A stretch of 64,000 bases of DNA from assembly GCA_030682375.1 (NCBI GenBank), contig JAUXOL010000015.1, positions 124,001 through 188,000 on the forward strand, in the 5' to 3' direction. A program made the translations under genes and the position numbers. Origin of the DNA: Gallionella sp. Lineage in GTDB: Bacteria; Pseudomonadota; Gammaproteobacteria; Burkholderiales; Gallionellaceae. This document shows positions 47,648 through 55,309 of this stretch, piece after piece. Under the pieces are notes generated by a model. It did not search any database and was not told the origin of the DNA. It was given only the letters and a program-made list of their open reading frames with translations. The number at the start of each line of letters is the position of its first letter. Position 1 is the first letter of the stretch.

Positions 47648-48300
47648 GCGTCTATCCCCTTGAACCCGTTCGCCGCACCGCTGTACCAGCGTGCGATGAA
47701 GGTCGAGAACATGTGCGCGAGCTTGGTGAACGGAGCTGCGACCAGCAGCAGTTCGACGCTGGCGATATGCAGCGTCAGCAGCGTCACATATTCGAAGCCG
47801 ATCTCGCGCAGCAGCATGAAACCCGTCAGCAGCGGTAGGAAGGACAGCGTCCAGGTCAGGTAGTCCTGAAAGTCGGACAGCAATCGCTTCACCGGATCGA
47901 CCAGCCGGTGCGCCAGCAGCGCGATCATCGCGGCGAGGGAGAGCACCGCCGCGATGTCGATCACGCCGCGCGGCAGCGCCGGCCAGCCGAAGCCGAGCAC
48001 TGCGCGCAGCAAAGCGATGTGCTGGCTCAGGAAGAAAAAAGTGACGAAGAAGCCGATGTGGAACAGGTAGCCCGAGACGACGGTGAACCGGCCGCGCGGA
48101 CTCAGCTCCGGCAGCACGAAGCTGCGCCGCCACATCGTGCGCAGGCCACCCGCCCATTCCGAACCGCGTGCCGCGGCCAGCGATTTCTTGCGGCCCAGCA
48201 TCAGCAGATGCAGCATGCGGTAGCTCATGCCCAGCACGAACACCGCTGTAGCGATCTGCAATCCCGCGCCGCGCACCCAGAGCAACAATTCCTGATCCAT
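47644..48300 (-). CDS. isp1: Isp1, cytochrome b-type membrane subunit of the hydrogenase
   Basis: 218 residues with about five membrane helices and several His residues suitable for heme (SYRMLHLLML, GYLFHIGFFVTFFFLSQHIA, LLTLHIASVELL). It resembles the NarI/DsrM-like cytochrome b of Isp-type hydrogenases. The ATG at 48300 is two bases from the small-subunit stop. It would take electrons from HynS in the periplasm and pass them across the membrane to quinone or Isp2. Confidence 0.92.
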   Translation of the reverse strand: MDQELLLWVRGAGLQIATAVFVLGMSYRMLHLLMLGRKKSLAAARGSEWAGGLRTMWRRSFVLPELSPRGRFTVVSGYLFHIGFFVTFFFLSQHIALLRAVLGFGWPALPRGVIDIAAVLSLAAMIALLAHRLVDPVKRLLSDFQDYLTWTLSFLPLLTGFMLLREIGFEYVTLLTLHIASVELLLVAAPFTKLAHMFSTFIARWYSGAANGFKGIDA

Positions 48301-48302
48301 CG

Positions 48303-49394
48303 TCAGTTCCCTTTCAGGTCTTCGAGCGTCAGCTTCTCGCGCGACTGCTGTACCTGTTGCCGCTTCGCGCGATCCGTCGCGCTCAATGCCAGGGCAGCAC
48401 CCGCACCGGCGACGGCTGCGGCCTGCGATATGCTGGCGACATCGGCGGCGGGCGCGGACAGCGGCGTGTAGAAGCTGCCCGCATCCCAGAACTTCGGCTC
48501 CGAGCAGCCTATGCAGCCGTGGCCGGCCTCGATGGGGAAGCCCGCGCCGCCGTTCCACTTGGTCGTCGCGCAGGCGTTGTGCGTGGTCGGGCCCTTGCAG
48601 CCGAGTTCGTACAGACACCAGCCGTTGCGCGCGCCCTCGTCGTCGAAGGTCTTCGCGAACTTGCCCTGGTCGTAGAACGGGCGGCGGTAGCAGCGGTCGT
48701 GGATGGTCTCGCCGTAGAACGCCTTCGGTCGTCCCAGCTCGTCTAGCGCGGGCAGTTCGCCGAAAGTCAGGTAATGCGCCAGCACGCCGGTGATGACAGC
48801 GGGGATGGGCGGGCAGCCGGAGATGTTGACGATGGGCTTGTCCTTGATGATGTCGGACACCGCCACCGCGCCGGTCGGGTTGGGCTGTGCGTTGGGCAGG
48901 CCGCCGAACGCCGCGCAGCTGCCCACCGCGACGATGGCCGCCGCGCCTTTCGCTGCTTCTTCCAGCATGTCGAGATTGGTGCGGCCGGCGATGGTGGAAT
49001 ACACGCCGCCGTCCTTCAGCGGGATGGAGCCGTCCACCAGCAGCAGGTATTTTCCGTAGAACGCCTTCATCGCGTCGTCGCGCGCCTGCTCGGCGGCGTG
49101 GCCGGAGGCGGCCTGCAGCGTGTGGTGGTAGTCGAGCGAGATCATGTCGAAGATCAGGCTCTCCAGCGTGGGCGAGTGCGAGCGCGTCAGCGACTCGGTG
49201 CAGCCCGTGCATTCCTGGAACGACAGCCAGATCACCGAGGGGCGCTTCGCCTGAGACAGCGCGGCGGCGATGGCGCTCGCGCTGGAAGGCGGCAGCGCCA
49301 TCATCGTCGCCAGCGCGGCGCAGAACTTGAGGAAGGCGCGGCGGCTGACGCCTTGTTCGCTCAGCCGCTGTTCCAGCGTTTCGTGTTCGCTCAT
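48303..49394 (-). CDS. hynS: Isp-type [NiFe] hydrogenase small subunit
   Basis: A 363-residue Fe-S subunit exported folded with HynL by the Tat system. The Tat signal is VSRRAFLKFCAALATMMAL. Cluster ligands are seen in FQECTGCTESLTRS (proximal), then VGSCAAFGGLPNAQP, NISGCPPIPAVITGVL, and later HDRCYRRPFYDQGKF, GWCLYELGCKGPTTHNAC and GHGCIGCSEPKFWD. The proximal site reads CTGC, without the two extra cysteines of O2-tolerant group 1d enzymes, so a standard 4Fe-4S proximal cluster is expected. A C-terminal hydrophobic segment (AAAVAGAGAALALSA) may anchor it. Confidence 0.95.
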   Translation of the reverse strand: MSEHETLEQRLSEQGVSRRAFLKFCAALATMMALPPSSASAIAAALSQAKRPSVIWLSFQECTGCTESLTRSHSPTLESLIFDMISLDYHHTLQAASGHAAEQARDDAMKAFYGKYLLLVDGSIPLKDGGVYSTIAGRTNLDMLEEAAKGAAAIVAVGSCAAFGGLPNAQPNPTGAVAVSDIIKDKPIVNISGCPPIPAVITGVLAHYLTFGELPALDELGRPKAFYGETIHDRCYRRPFYDQGKFAKTFDDEGARNGWCLYELGCKGPTTHNACATTKWNGGAGFPIEAGHGCIGCSEPKFWDAGSFYTPLSAPAADVASISQAAAVAGAGAALALSATDRAKRQQVQQSREKLTLEDLKGN

Positions 49395-49406
49395 CGGCTC
49401 ACCTCG

Positions 49407-49811
49407 TCATTCGGATTGGGAAAGGATGTTGCGCAGGCGTCCCAGCCCGGTGCGCACATCCTCCCACTGGCTGTGCAATATCGCCGGTACATCGGCGATC
49501 TCGATCAGGTCGGCGACGATGTCGCCCTCGACGTTGTAATGCGTCACCCACCACACGCCGGGAAAATGCGTCTCGTAGATCTCCGAGTCGCCTATCGAAT
49601 CCAGCCGCGCGGTGACCTCGCCGCGCCCCAGCATTGCGCGCAGCCCTTCGTATTCGTCGGGCGAGAACGGCAGGCTCTTCAGGTCTATCAGCGCGTTATC
49701 GCCCCTCGCGACGAGATTTCCGAGGTGGGTGGCGATCTCGTTGAGGATGGCGTTGATGTTGCCGATCGAGTGCGCGTCCGCGACCTTGATCTGGATGTCC
49801 TGAATGCTCAT
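49407..49811 (-). CDS. HupH-like hydrogenase assembly protein
   Basis: 134 residues from the ATG at 49811, which overlaps the end of the protease gene (ATGA). The sequence resembles the C-terminal domain of HupH/HyaF: LGRGEVTARLDSIGDSEIYE, ETHFPGVWWVTHYNVEGDIV and LIEIADVPAILHSQWEDVRT. Full HupH is about twice as long, so this is a short form with the C-terminal domain only. It probably helps small-subunit Fe-S assembly or transport of HynS. Confidence 0.82.
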   Translation of the reverse strand: MSIQDIQIKVADAHSIGNINAILNEIATHLGNLVARGDNALIDLKSLPFSPDEYEGLRAMLGRGEVTARLDSIGDSEIYETHFPGVWWVTHYNVEGDIVADLIEIADVPAILHSQWEDVRTGLGRLRNILSQSE

Positions 49812-50287
49812 GTTCGCCACTCCTCTATGAGATGTCTGGCTTGCGCGCAGACCTGCGGGATCGCCGCCGCGACCGCGGCGGAAGGATGCTCTCCCCAATC
49901 CATCTCGGCCGGCTGGATGCCGATCAGCGCGCGCCGTTCCGGCAGGTGGTCGGCGAGGTGCGCGATGGCCATCAGGTCGAGCAGGCTGACCTCGTGCACG
50001 CTGCATTTGCGGTTGCTGCCGAGGAATGCGTCCATCGCCTCGCCTTCGAACACACGTGAGCAGCCGGGTGCGGCATCGAGCTGCGCGGCGTCGATCACGA
50101 TCAGATGGGAGCTGTCTTCGATGTGGCCGGCGAGCGCGAAGCTGAGCGTGCCGCCGTCGATGAAGGTGATGTCGTCTTGCCCGGCCAGTTCCTCGCGCAG
50201 GCGGTTGAGCGCATGGATGCCCGCGCCCTCGTCGCGCAGCAGGCTATTGCCTATTCCCAATATCAATACGTTGCGACTTGGCGTCAT
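49808..50287 (-). CDS. hupD: hydrogenase maturation protease (HyaD/HupD type)
   Basis: 159 residues from the ATG at 50287; a longer frame from 50362 lacks support. Family features are VLILGIGNSLLRDEGAGIHA (first nickel-sensing Glu/Asp region), LIVIDAAQLDAAPG (Asp) and VHEVSLLDLMAIAHL (His). It cleaves the C-terminal tail of HynL after nickel insertion. It heads the minus-strand hydrogenase operon, opposite hypC. Confidence 0.92.
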   Translation of the reverse strand: MTPSRNVLILGIGNSLLRDEGAGIHALNRLREELAGQDDITFIDGGTLSFALAGHIEDSSHLIVIDAAQLDAAPGCSRVFEGEAMDAFLGSNRKCSVHEVSLLDLMAIAHLADHLPERRALIGIQPAEMDWGEHPSAAVAAAIPQVCAQARHLIEEWRT

Positions 50288-50471
50288 GGCATCGGATACG
50301 GTTGAGGTTGACCGGAAAATAACCGGCAAGACTCGGCCGGTCGACGGGCACAACATGAGCACACCGTAATCATCCCCAAGGTCAAAGTCAATCGGGAAAG
50401 AACGATGCCCCGCGCTCTTGGGCTAAAACCCTTCCGCTATACTGGAACCCCCGAGATTCAGGTGTCCTGTC

Positions 50472-50708
50472 ATGTGTCTTGCCATCCCCATGCAGATCGT
50501 CGAGATCGACGGCTACAACGCCCGCTGCGAGGCGAAGGGACAGTCGCGCGACGTGAGCCTGTTCCTGATGCAGGACGAGCCGCTCGCGGTCGGCGACTTC
50601 GTGATGGTGCACACCGGCTATGCGCAACAGAAGATGTCGGCAGAGGATGCGCGGCTCGCTTGGGAGCTGTACGACGAGATGCTCGCGATGCTGGAGCAAC
50701 CGCGATGA
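50472..50708 (+). CDS. hypC: hydrogenase assembly chaperone HypC/HupF
   Basis: 78 residues beginning MCLAIPMQIVEIDG, with the essential Cys2. The length and the ending LYDEMLAMLEQPR match HypC. It carries the Fe(CN)2CO precursor to the large subunit. It overlaps hupK by ATGA and is divergent from hupD across a 184-bp region that should hold both hydrogenase promoters. Confidence 0.95.
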   Translation: MCLAIPMQIVEIDGYNARCEAKGQSRDVSLFLMQDEPLAVGDFVMVHTGYAQQKMSAEDARLAWELYDEMLAMLEQPR

Positions 50709-51778
50709 GCGGGATGCTCGTCGGCGGACTGACACTGCGCTTGCGTCTTCGAGGCGGCAAGGTGGAGAACGTCGAGATCGAATCTGCGCGCCCGCAGGCC
50801 GCGGTGTTGCTCGCAGGCCGGACGCCGGAACAAGCGGTGCGCCTCGTTCCCCTGCTGTTCAGCCTGTGCGGCGGCGCACAGGGCGTCGCGGCGCAGGCCG
50901 CATTGCAGGCTGCGCAAGGCAAGACGCCGGATGCGCGGCAATCGGCCGACTGGGCCGCGACGGTGCGGCGCGAAGCCGCCGCCGAACACCTGTGGCACCT
51001 GATGCTCGCATGGCCGCCGCTATACGGGCTGGACAGGCTGGAGCGCGAATACGCCGACTGCCGCAGGCGATTGCAGCAAGCGAAATCGGACGACGAACAC
51101 GCCGCCGTGCTGGCGAACATTCTGACATCGAATCTGCTGGACATGCCGCCCGGAGACTGGCTGCATCTCGGGCAATGGGACGCATGGCGCGACGATTCAT
51201 CCTCCTTGGGCGCGCGGCTGCTGCGCGGTGCGGAAGATGTCGCCGGAGTGCATGCCGCGCTGCTGCCGCATACGACCGCCGCCGACTGGCTGGTGCTGGA
51301 GCGGCAGATCGCTACGCCAGCCTATTGCGCCGCGCCGACCTGGCAAGGCGAGCCGCGCGAGACCGGCGCGCTCGCGCGCCAACATGAACATCCGCTGGTG
51401 TCGCCGCTGTCGGCTGTTGGGCGCAACATCGAAGCCAGAATCGCAGCGCGTCTGGTCGAGCTGGCGCAATGGGCTTGCGGCGAGACCGGGGACGCGTGCG
51501 ACTGGGTCGATGCCGTCCGCTGCGCCGACGGATCAGGTCTCGCGCGGGTCGAGACCGCGCGCGGCGTGCTGCTGCATCGGGTGCGCGTCGAGCATGGTTT
51601 GATCGCCGAATACGCCGCCGTCGCCCCCACCGAATGGAACTTCCATCCGCAGGGTGCGTATGCGCGCGAGGCGATGCTCATAACTGCGTCGGACAATGCG
51701 GAGCGCAAGGCGCGCATGCTGGCGCTGTCGCTCGATCCCTGCGTGGGGTATGAGGTGGTGCTGGAGCAAGCTGACTAG
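50705..51778 (+). CDS. hupK: HupK/HoxV-like hydrogenase scaffold protein
   Basis: 357 residues from the ATG overlapping hypC (50705). The protein is a degenerate relative of NiFe hydrogenase large subunits: near residue 60 LLFSLCGGAQGVAAQAALQ recalls the RICGVC motif with only one Cys left, and near the C-terminus ALSLDPCVGYEVVL recalls DPCxxC with the second Cys lost. HupK/HoxV proteins hold the Fe(CN)2CO unit during assembly. The remaining motifs fit a scaffold without a working active site. Confidence 0.85.
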   Translation: MSGMLVGGLTLRLRLRGGKVENVEIESARPQAAVLLAGRTPEQAVRLVPLLFSLCGGAQGVAAQAALQAAQGKTPDARQSADWAATVRREAAAEHLWHLMLAWPPLYGLDRLEREYADCRRRLQQAKSDDEHAAVLANILTSNLLDMPPGDWLHLGQWDAWRDDSSSLGARLLRGAEDVAGVHAALLPHTTAADWLVLERQIATPAYCAAPTWQGEPRETGALARQHEHPLVSPLSAVGRNIEARIAARLVELAQWACGETGDACDWVDAVRCADGSGLARVETARGVLLHRVRVEHGLIAEYAAVAPTEWNFHPQGAYAREAMLITASDNAERKARMLALSLDPCVGYEVVLEQAD

Positions 51779-51812
51779 GCCGAATTATCTATGCATTTCG
51801 GTCTATTGTTTT
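51778..51812 (+). terminator. terminator-like hairpin after hupK
   Basis: ggccgaa ... ttcggtc forms a seven-pair stem (one G-U) with a 12-base loop, followed by tattgtttt. It overlaps the hupK stop region. Confidence 0.5.
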
Positions 51813-52102
51813 CAGGTGGTGGGTCGGATACGGTGGCGGCCAGTTTGAATTGAGTTCGGCGAAAGTGTGTTTCACAGGTTTGTCATCCTCAGGCGGGCGC
51901 GCCAAGACTGCATCAGCCATAGATTAGCTGGCTGAGCGGCTTATTCAAAATTCTCTATCCGACTGTCCTGAAAAGATTGGGTCTTTTATCGGGGGCTGCT
52001 TAACGTCGGGCCGAGTGTTCGTAGAACCAAGGTATTTCGGCAGTCCCTGGGCGCTGCCGATATTTCCGAATAAGCCCGGTAATCACCGATAGGAGATGTT
52101 CC
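51813..52102. other. intergenic region between hupK and the secreted-protein gene
   Basis: About 290 bp without a supported gene. It has a weak hairpin, cagcca ... tggctg, near 51911-51931. The last bases give AGGAGATG before the ATG at 52103. No known riboswitch or RNA was recognised. Confidence 0.35.
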
Positions 52103-52462
52103 ATGAAATACAACTGCATTCCGAGTATTTTCCTTGGCCTGGGTCTTTTGGGCGCGTCCGCGGCGGCACAGGCAATATCGATTTCCGTGAACCCCGCCAA
52201 TGTCATTTGTGCCGTTTCGGTATCAGGCCAAGCGACCGGCTCCAAGGGGATTCCGGCAACAAACGTTTCCCTTTATGTTGAACAGAACGGGAATTCAACC
52301 CCGCTGGTAATCAATCAGCCGCTGCCGGCCAACGGCAGTTTCACCTGGAGCGGGGTGGTGCCGGGTGCGACCTCTCTTCAAGGCGCGTCGATCAAGGCGG
52401 TGACAAACCGGCAAACCACAGCCACCAATGGCATAAATGGGAGCTGCACCTCCGCAAAATAA
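52103..52462 (+). CDS. small secreted protein of unknown function
   Basis: 119 residues with a good ribosome-binding site (AGGAG at 52092). The signal peptide is MKYNCIPSIFLGLGLLGASA with cleavage near AQA. The mature part is about 95 residues, rich in Asn, Thr, Ser and Gly, with two cysteines (NVICAVSVSG, INGSCTSAK) likely to form a disulfide. Strand-like repeats (NVSLYVEQNGNSTPLVINQP, GSFTWSGVVPGATSL) suggest a beta-sandwich. No family is recognised. Confidence 0.65.
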   Translation: MKYNCIPSIFLGLGLLGASAAAQAISISVNPANVICAVSVSGQATGSKGIPATNVSLYVEQNGNSTPLVINQPLPANGSFTWSGVVPGATSLQGASIKAVTNRQTTATNGINGSCTSAK

Positions 52463-52545
52463 ACCGCACTGCGGTCAACCGCTAACAGGGGCGGCTTCGA
52501 ATTGGTTTCCGGGAAGTTTGGAAACGGGTGTGATTCAGAAAAACA

Positions 52546-52587
52546 ATGCGAAGCTGACCCCTTTTAATAAAGCTGACCCCTTTTAAT
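52546..52587 (+). repeat. left end of the TPR cassette: tandem AAGCTGACCCCTTTTAAT
   Basis: aatgcgaagctgacccc matches the terminal repeat at 17885. The 18-mer aagctgaccccttttaat occurs twice in tandem, at 52551-52568 and 52570-52587, just before the TPR gene. Confidence 0.85.
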
Positions 52588-52625
52588 ATTTGGGAAGTCC
52601 CTTTCATTCGTTAGGTATCTACATC

Positions 52626-53303
52626 ATGCGCAAACTACTTCTCACCTTTCTCGTCGTACTTATTTCTTCCAACGCAAGTGCCAAAGAATATGGGAATTAC
52701 GATCCCAAGCGCTTGCTCACAGTTACGGAAACACCTTCAGGAAAGCAATATGGTTTCGATGGCGCTTTTTTTGACCAAATGCTGAATGATCTATCGGTCC
52801 ATGCGAAAAACTATCCGCCACAATTCGATACGCCCCAAGACCAACAGCGCGCCACCCAAGACGTGAAGACACTATCGGGAATGCTCGACATTCTGATTAA
52901 CGTCCCAACCCCAAACCCTGAACTTCTTGTTCGAGCCGGCTACGTAAATAGCATTGGTCACAATCTCAATATTTCTGGGGCAGCCGAAAAGGCTTCCTCA
53001 ATCTTCTTGCGGCTGCTCGCCACAGCGCCTTCCGATCCAAGAGGAAATTACATGTATGGTACCTTCCTGGCAGGTGTGGGAAAATTCAAGGAGGCGCTCC
53101 CGTATCTTGAGAAGGCGCTTTCCGTAGGTGTCGTTGATGCCGCATTCGCTATCGGCATGACGCACTTAACCCTCGGAGACAAAGAGCAAGCCTTGAAATA
53201 CCTCGAAGACTATAAACGTCGCAAGCCGAGCGATGGAAATGTCGACAAACTCATTGACGCTATTCGTAATGGGAAAGTCGAGTTCAAGAGGAGCCCTAGT
53301 TGA
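52626..53303 (+). CDS. periplasmic TPR protein carried on a repeat-bounded cassette
   Basis: 225 residues from the ATG at 52626, which begins a signal peptide (MRKLLLTFLVVLISSNASA); an in-frame start at 52590 would add 12 residues before it. The mature part has TPR-like helices: GAAEKASSIFLRLLATAPSD, MYGTFLAGVGKFKEALPYLE, KALSVGVVDAAFAIGMTHLT and GDKEQALKYLEDYKRRKPSD. It probably scaffolds protein contacts in the periplasm. Base composition is AT-richer than its neighbours, and both flanks carry the GCGAAGCTGACCCC-type repeat pointing inward, so it looks acquired. The partner is unknown. Confidence 0.8.
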   Translation: MRKLLLTFLVVLISSNASAKEYGNYDPKRLLTVTETPSGKQYGFDGAFFDQMLNDLSVHAKNYPPQFDTPQDQQRATQDVKTLSGMLDILINVPTPNPELLVRAGYVNSIGHNLNISGAAEKASSIFLRLLATAPSDPRGNYMYGTFLAGVGKFKEALPYLEKALSVGVVDAAFAIGMTHLTLGDKEQALKYLEDYKRRKPSDGNVDKLIDAIRNGKVEFKRSPS

Positions 53304-53390
53304 TACAAGGGGGCAAGATACTTAACCCTGCGTTCGAGTTCGCGCCCTTCGGTCGCTGGGACGCGCCTACGGCGCGCCCCTCTGAATATA

Positions 53391-53409
53391 AAGGGTCAGC
53401 TTTGCATTT
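53391..53409 (-). repeat. right terminal inverted repeat of the TPR cassette
   Basis: On the minus strand this reads taaatgcaaagctgaccctt, an inverted copy of the left end (aatgcgaagctgacccctt) with one substitution and one C fewer. Confidence 0.8.
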
Positions 53410-53428
53410 AATCTCAAGCAGTCGAATA

Positions 53429-53461
53429 GAAGGCATGGTGGGCGCAGCTCACCATGCCTTC
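53429..53461. terminator. 12-pair hairpin downstream of the TPR cassette
   Basis: gaaggcatggtg-ggcgcagct-caccatgccttc is a perfect 12-base inverted repeat. It is followed by tgcttttggtttgctttt, so it may terminate transcription; it may also be part of the repeat region. Confidence 0.55.
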
Positions 53462-53634
53462 TGCTTTTGGTTTGCTTTTCTTCCCCTGTGCGCCGCCGAG
53501 TAGCGCAGGCTGGTCAGGGGATTTCGGCGAGGACTGTCTGAGCGCGTAGCGCGAGTTCCGCAGCCGCCTGACCAGTCGAGCAACGCAGGGAACCCGCGTA
53601 GCGGGCGGCAAACCGGGGGCGACCTCTTTTGGTT

Positions 53635-53660
53635 ACTTTTCTCGGCAAGACGAGAAAAGT
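53635..53660. repeat. 10-bp-arm palindrome in the repeat region
   Basis: acttttctcg-gcaaga-cgagaaaagt is a perfect inverted repeat inside the dispersed repeat at 53490-53700. Confidence 0.6.
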
Positions 53661-53719
53661 GACTTGCTGTCGGGCAACCCCCGACGGTTTTGATGTTGAA
53701 TAACCGAGTGCAAGCGGGC

Positions 53720-53789
53720 GTAGCCCGGATGGAATGCAATGGAATCCGGGGAGATAACCCCGGATTGCGCTACGCTCCATCCGGGCTAC
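53720..53789. repeat. GTAG-type REP pair (BIME), CCCGGAT family
   Basis: GTAG is followed by cccggat ... atccggg. After agataa comes the mirror unit ccccggat ... atccggg ending in CTAC. It lies immediately downstream of the M48 protease gene. Confidence 0.85.
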
Positions 53790-53792
53790 TCG

Positions 53793-54764
53793 TTACTTGA
53801 TCCGATACAGCCTCTTCTCCAGCGTCTTCCCCTTCACCCCGTCGAAGCGGTCGTCCATCGCGGTGCCCAGTTTGCCCAGTCGTTCGTCCGGGTGCGGGTG
53901 GGTCTTGAACAGCAGCGCGACGTCGCCATCATCTTTCGCGTAGTGGCCGATCTGCTGCAGCACGGCGGGCAGGCCGAAGGCGTCGTAGCCCGCGCGGGTG
54001 GCTAGCACGACGGCGATGCGGTCGGCTTCGAATTCGGCACCTTTGTCGAGCGAGCGCGACACGATTTCCGCGCCGCTGCCGATCAGCTTCTGCGCCTTGT
54101 CGCTGCCGCCGCCCAGGTTCTGCGCGAGCGCCTGGCTGCCCAGGTCGATCAGCTTGCTTTGCTGCAATATCTTCAGGTGATGCTGGCGGATCACGTGGCC
54201 GACCTCGTGCGCGAGCACGCCAGCGAGTTCGGCTTCGCTCTGCAGCAGCTTGTACAGACCCTTGGTGACGAAGATGTAGCCGCCGGGCGCGGCGAAGGCG
54301 TTGACGTCGTTCGACTCGATGACGCCGAAGTGCCAGGCGAGGTCGGGGCGCTCGCTCTGGTCGGCGACCCAGCGGCCGACGTTGTTGACGTATTTCTGCA
54401 GCTTCGCGTTCTTGACCAGCGGCGCCGCGCCGAGCAGGTTGCCGGCGATCTGCCTGCCGATGGCGATCTCTTCCTCGACCGGAGTCGCGGACTTGCCGGT
54501 GACCTTCTCCTGTACGCCCTGTTTGATGGTGTTCAGCAGTTGCTGCTCGAACGGGTTCGCGGCATATGCGCTGCCGGAGAACAGGGTGAGCGAGACTACG
54601 AGCAGAGATTGAGCTCCCGTTATCCTTCGATACGCGCGAGAAACTGCGCTACTCAGGACGAACGGGAGTGCGTTGAAATGAGATTTGATCCGTTCGCCCT
54701 GAGTAGCTCGCGTAGCGAGCGTATCGAAGGGTGAGGAGCCTTGAGTTGTAGTATTTTTGTTCAT
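53793..54764 (-). CDS. M48-family metalloprotease with repeat-encoded N-terminus
   Basis: 323 residues from the ATG at 54764, with GAGGAGA upstream. The zinc site is LAGVLAHEVGHVIRQHH, with the third ligand in GAEFEADRIAVVLA; a His/Pro-rich segment (THPHPDERL) follows. This is a periplasmic BepA/LoiP-like protease. A normal secretion helix (QSLLVVSLTLFSGSAYA) only begins near residue 52. Residues about 12-47 are encoded by a palindromic dispersed repeat (54624-54730), which appears to have been inserted in frame between the start and the signal helix. It follows the SH3 gene by 11 bp on the same strand. Confidence 0.9.
   Translation of the reverse strand: MNKNTTTQGSSPFDTLATRATQGERIKSHFNALPFVLSSAVSRAYRRITGAQSLLVVSLTLFSGSAYAANPFEQQLLNTIKQGVQEKVTGKSATPVEEEIAIGRQIAGNLLGAAPLVKNAKLQKYVNNVGRWVADQSERPDLAWHFGVIESNDVNAFAAPGGYIFVTKGLYKLLQSEAELAGVLAHEVGHVIRQHHLKILQQSKLIDLGSQALAQNLGGGSDKAQKLIGSGAEIVSRSLDKGAEFEADRIAVVLATRAGYDAFGLPAVLQQIGHYAKDDGDVALLFKTHPHPDERLGKLGTAMDDRFDGVKGKTLEKRLYRIK
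54624..54730. repeat. inverted repeat element inside the M48 gene
   Basis: The arms are 54624-54665 (ccttcgatacgcgcgag ... ggacgaacgg) and 54690-54730 (ccgttcgccctgag ... gtatcgaagg), which are near-perfect inverted copies. CCTTCGATACG...CTACTCAGG is a dispersed palindromic sequence type in betaproteobacteria. Confidence 0.85.
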
Positions 54765-54775
54765 GGCGGCTCTCC

Positions 54776-55273
54776 TCATTTCGGTGCAGGCAGGTAGTCG
54801 AACGGGCGCGCGGTCAGTTTGCCCGACGCGGCGAATTTGGCCGCGGTGTTTTTGTTCGTGGCGTAGGACTCGGCGCGTTTCAGTTCGGCTTCGTCGAACT
54901 TCGCCGCCTTCAGTTCTTCCTCGTTCAGGCCGCGGATGCCGGTGGTCGCGACAACCTTGCCGGTGCCGGCGCGGCCGGAGCCGAGCGCGAGCAGGCCGGA
55001 GGCGCTGCTGCCACTTTTAGTCGCGGCACCCTTGCGTATGCTCAGCATGCGCACCCAGCCCTTGGTCTTCGCGCTCTTCACCTGGTACCAGCCGCCATCC
55101 TTCTTGAGGATCTCCACCTTGTCGCCGGTCGCCAGCTTCGCGACGGTCTTAGCGTCGCGGAACGGTTCGGCCTTGATGTCGTCGCTCTTCAGCGCGGTGC
55201 CGCTCTCGGCGGCATGCAGTGCGCCGCTCAGCAGCAGGGCGTTTAGCGCAAGTAGCCATCGCATTGTTTTCAT
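54776..55273 (-). CDS. periplasmic SH3-domain protein
   Basis: 165 residues from the ATG at 55273. A signal peptide (MRWLLALNALLLSGALHA) is followed by one bacterial SH3 domain (KAEPFRDAKTVAKLATGDKV, GGWYQVKSAKTKGWVRMLSI). A Gly/Ser/Ala linker leads to a conserved C-terminal part (TGIRGLNEEELKAAKFDEAE, NKNTAAKFAASGKLTARPFD). It sits between the CHASE2 gene and the M48 protease gene on the same strand, a grouping that suggests an envelope-stress or surveillance unit. Confidence 0.85.
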   Translation of the reverse strand: MKTMRWLLALNALLLSGALHAAESGTALKSDDIKAEPFRDAKTVAKLATGDKVEILKKDGGWYQVKSAKTKGWVRMLSIRKGAATKSGSSASGLLALGSGRAGTGKVVATTGIRGLNEEELKAAKFDEAELKRAESYATNKNTAAKFAASGKLTARPFDYLPAPK

Positions 55274-55309
55274 ATCTGGTGTCCTTACTTTTGTGAATTC
55301 ACGATCATC

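Larger units (their letters stand above)
53304..53719. other. 416-bp repeat-rich region without a supported gene
   Basis: It holds the right end of the TPR cassette (53391-53409) and a 12-pair hairpin (53429-53461). A stretch follows (53490-53700) that reads ttttggttacttttctcggc and its mirror, a type of dispersed intergenic repeat I know from betaproteobacteria. Frames on both strands are open by chance, but none has a ribosome-binding site or recognisable protein features. Confidence 0.6.

Noticed and set aside
51813..52102. c-di-GMP or other riboswitch before the secreted-protein gene
   Set aside because: No conserved riboswitch core was found; only a weak six-pair hairpin is present.
53449..53780. 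Minus-strand frames of 65-96 codons downstream of the TPR gene
   Set aside because: They lie in a dispersed repeat and a BIME, have several competing frames and no ribosome-binding site.
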